Assembly: GCF_015234305.1 (NCBI RefSeq)
Contig: NZ_JADGMI010000001.1
Location: forward strand, 1,264,030 to 1,328,029
From: Superficieibacter sp. 1612_C1
Lineage (GTDB): Bacteria > Pseudomonadota > Gammaproteobacteria > Enterobacterales > Enterobacteriaceae
Direction: 5' to 3'
Length of the DNA: 64,000 nt
Shown here piece after piece: positions 63,268 through 64,000 of this stretch (position 1 is its first letter; each line of letters opens with the position of its first letter). Position numbers and translations under genes: made by a program. The notes beneath the pieces were generated by a model that did no database searches, was not told the DNA's origin, and worked only from the letters and a program-made list of their open reading frames with translations.

Positions 63268-63597
63268 ATGACCAATTATTTTGGAACGGGGATCGTGGAG
63301 GGCCTTAAAGGGCAGCATCCGCGTAAGGTGACCGATTTCAGCGCCTTTAATGATGATTATAAACGCGGCTACGTGCTGGGATATTGCCACCAGCTTCGGG
63401 AGCAATGTGGTGAAAAGGAGCTGGCCGCATGGCAGGCTGGCCTGCTGACCCGCCAGTATCATCTTGATAAAAATACGATGATGGAGTTTTTCACCGAGTT
63501 CGGCTCTGACGAGTACCTGCATTATTTCCGTCAGGGATACCAGGAGTGTCTCAACGCCGCCCACTCACTTGTCCGTAGCGCCCGCCTTCGCGGTTAG
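63268..63597 (+). CDS. DUF2623 (YghW-like) protein
   Basis: A 109-residue protein similar in pattern to E. coli YghW (DUF2623): NYFGTGIVEGLKG, DDYKRGYVLGYCHQ, 'LAAWQAGLLTRQYHLDKNT', FFRQGYQ-like HYFRQGYQEC. It is predicted to be soluble and mostly helical; function unknown. ATG 63268 has GAGG six bases upstream; an in-frame ATG at 63253 is less well placed. The family call is moderate to good. Confidence 0.78.
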   Translation: MTNYFGTGIVEGLKGQHPRKVTDFSAFNDDYKRGYVLGYCHQLREQCGEKELAAWQAGLLTRQYHLDKNTMMEFFTEFGSDEYLHYFRQGYQECLNAAHSLVRSARLRG

Positions 63598-64000
63598 GCG
63601 CTGCATTCTCTCCAGCGCGACGCCCTTTTACGTCTGATTTACTTTTCCGCCTGACTCAGGCATAAAACGTGCCGTAAACCGTACCATACACGCCATAGAT
63701 AACCGTGCAACCAGCCGGTTGATGCCATGTCGACCCAATATAATATGTATGCCTGGCGAGCTTTTAGCAGCCTTAATCCTGTTGCAGTCTGCTTACAGGA
63801 GTTGCATTAGCGATTATTGCTCCTTCTACGTCTGGGTGGAGAAGTCCGTGTTGAAATGTCTGCTATGTGCCAAATATAGTCATTCACACCCTGAGAGTTA
63901 CACTTTTAAGTGATTCAGGGTATGCGCTTATTGGTTACGAATATTGTGCCAGAATCATGTGATTTGATGATTGCCGCTTTGCTTTCGAGCCAGTAAGTGC
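63598..64000. other. Gene-free right end of the window
   Basis: About 400 bp without a convincing gene. The only notable structure is a nested hairpin at 63888-63921 (ACCCTGA/TCAGGGT outer stem, CACTT/AAGTG inner stem). In K-12 this side of uspF leads to the Rac prophage at ttcA; no phage or ttcA sequence is visible here. Confidence 0.5.

Noticed and set aside
63719..63913. 64-codon frame at the right end
   Set aside because: No ribosome-binding site, no recognisable domain and atypical composition; treated as noncoding.

Overview
The window is chromosomal DNA of an enterobacterium (Citrobacter/Enterobacter/Klebsiella-like; the species cannot be fixed from sequence alone). Most genes are recognisable orthologues of the E. 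coli K-12 segment from patD/yncL to uspF, in broadly the same order. No rRNA, tRNA, prophage, insertion sequence or CRISPR array was seen. One sRNA, MicC, is clear.

Layout. 0.1-7 kb: the 31-residue membrane protein YncL, a DUF421 pair, patD and ydcR (the ydcSTUV transporter genes are absent), and a divergent CIO-type cytochrome bd operon ending in a tiny DUF2474 gene. 7-13.7 kb: rlhA, sutR, ydcO, an AraC regulator with a divergent EamA exporter, ydcL. 13.8-17.1 kb: an insertion relative to K-12 holding a decayed hxlB, a DppA-like peptide-binding protein and a PepT-like tripeptidase. 17-26 kb: tehB (no tehA) with an NsrR-like site, ydcK, rimL, opgD, ydcJ, ydcI, tandem REP pairs and trg. 26-34.4 kb: frmA/frmR, a YedK-type DNA-crosslink protein, a small lipoprotein, an MHS-family transporter, cybB, an esterase, aldA and ydcF. 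34.6-38.8 kb: a three-gene MFS/HlyD/outer-membrane-factor efflux operon. 38.8-43.5 kb: hrpA and azoR.

43.6-53 kb is the most interesting stretch. A co-oriented run encodes an apparent phospholipid-making operon (ynbA, ynbB, an extra PlsC-like acyltransferase, ynbC, ynbD and a small membrane protein, with overlapping or tightly spaced genes). It lies directly behind ydbH-ynbE-ydbL, the set implicated in moving phospholipid to the outer membrane. In K-12 these two groups are separated by the fea/tyn/paa genes; here they are about 0.1 kb apart. This makes a joint synthesis-plus-transport lipid locus a reasonable hypothesis.

53.2-64 kb: a GAF/degenerate GGDEF/EAL protein, ldhA, hslJ, ydbJ, nifJ, micC, ompN, a KTSC-domain protein, uspF and a DUF2623 protein. 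The right end has no convincing gene.

Metabolic themes are anaerobic or microaerobic energy metabolism (ldhA, nifJ, CIO oxidase, cybB), aldehyde handling (patD, aldA, frmRA), peptide use, envelope lipid and glucan biogenesis, and signalling (trg, the EAL protein, ydcI). Start codons were chosen by ribosome-binding site and match to known family N-termini. Comparisons with K-12 are from memory.
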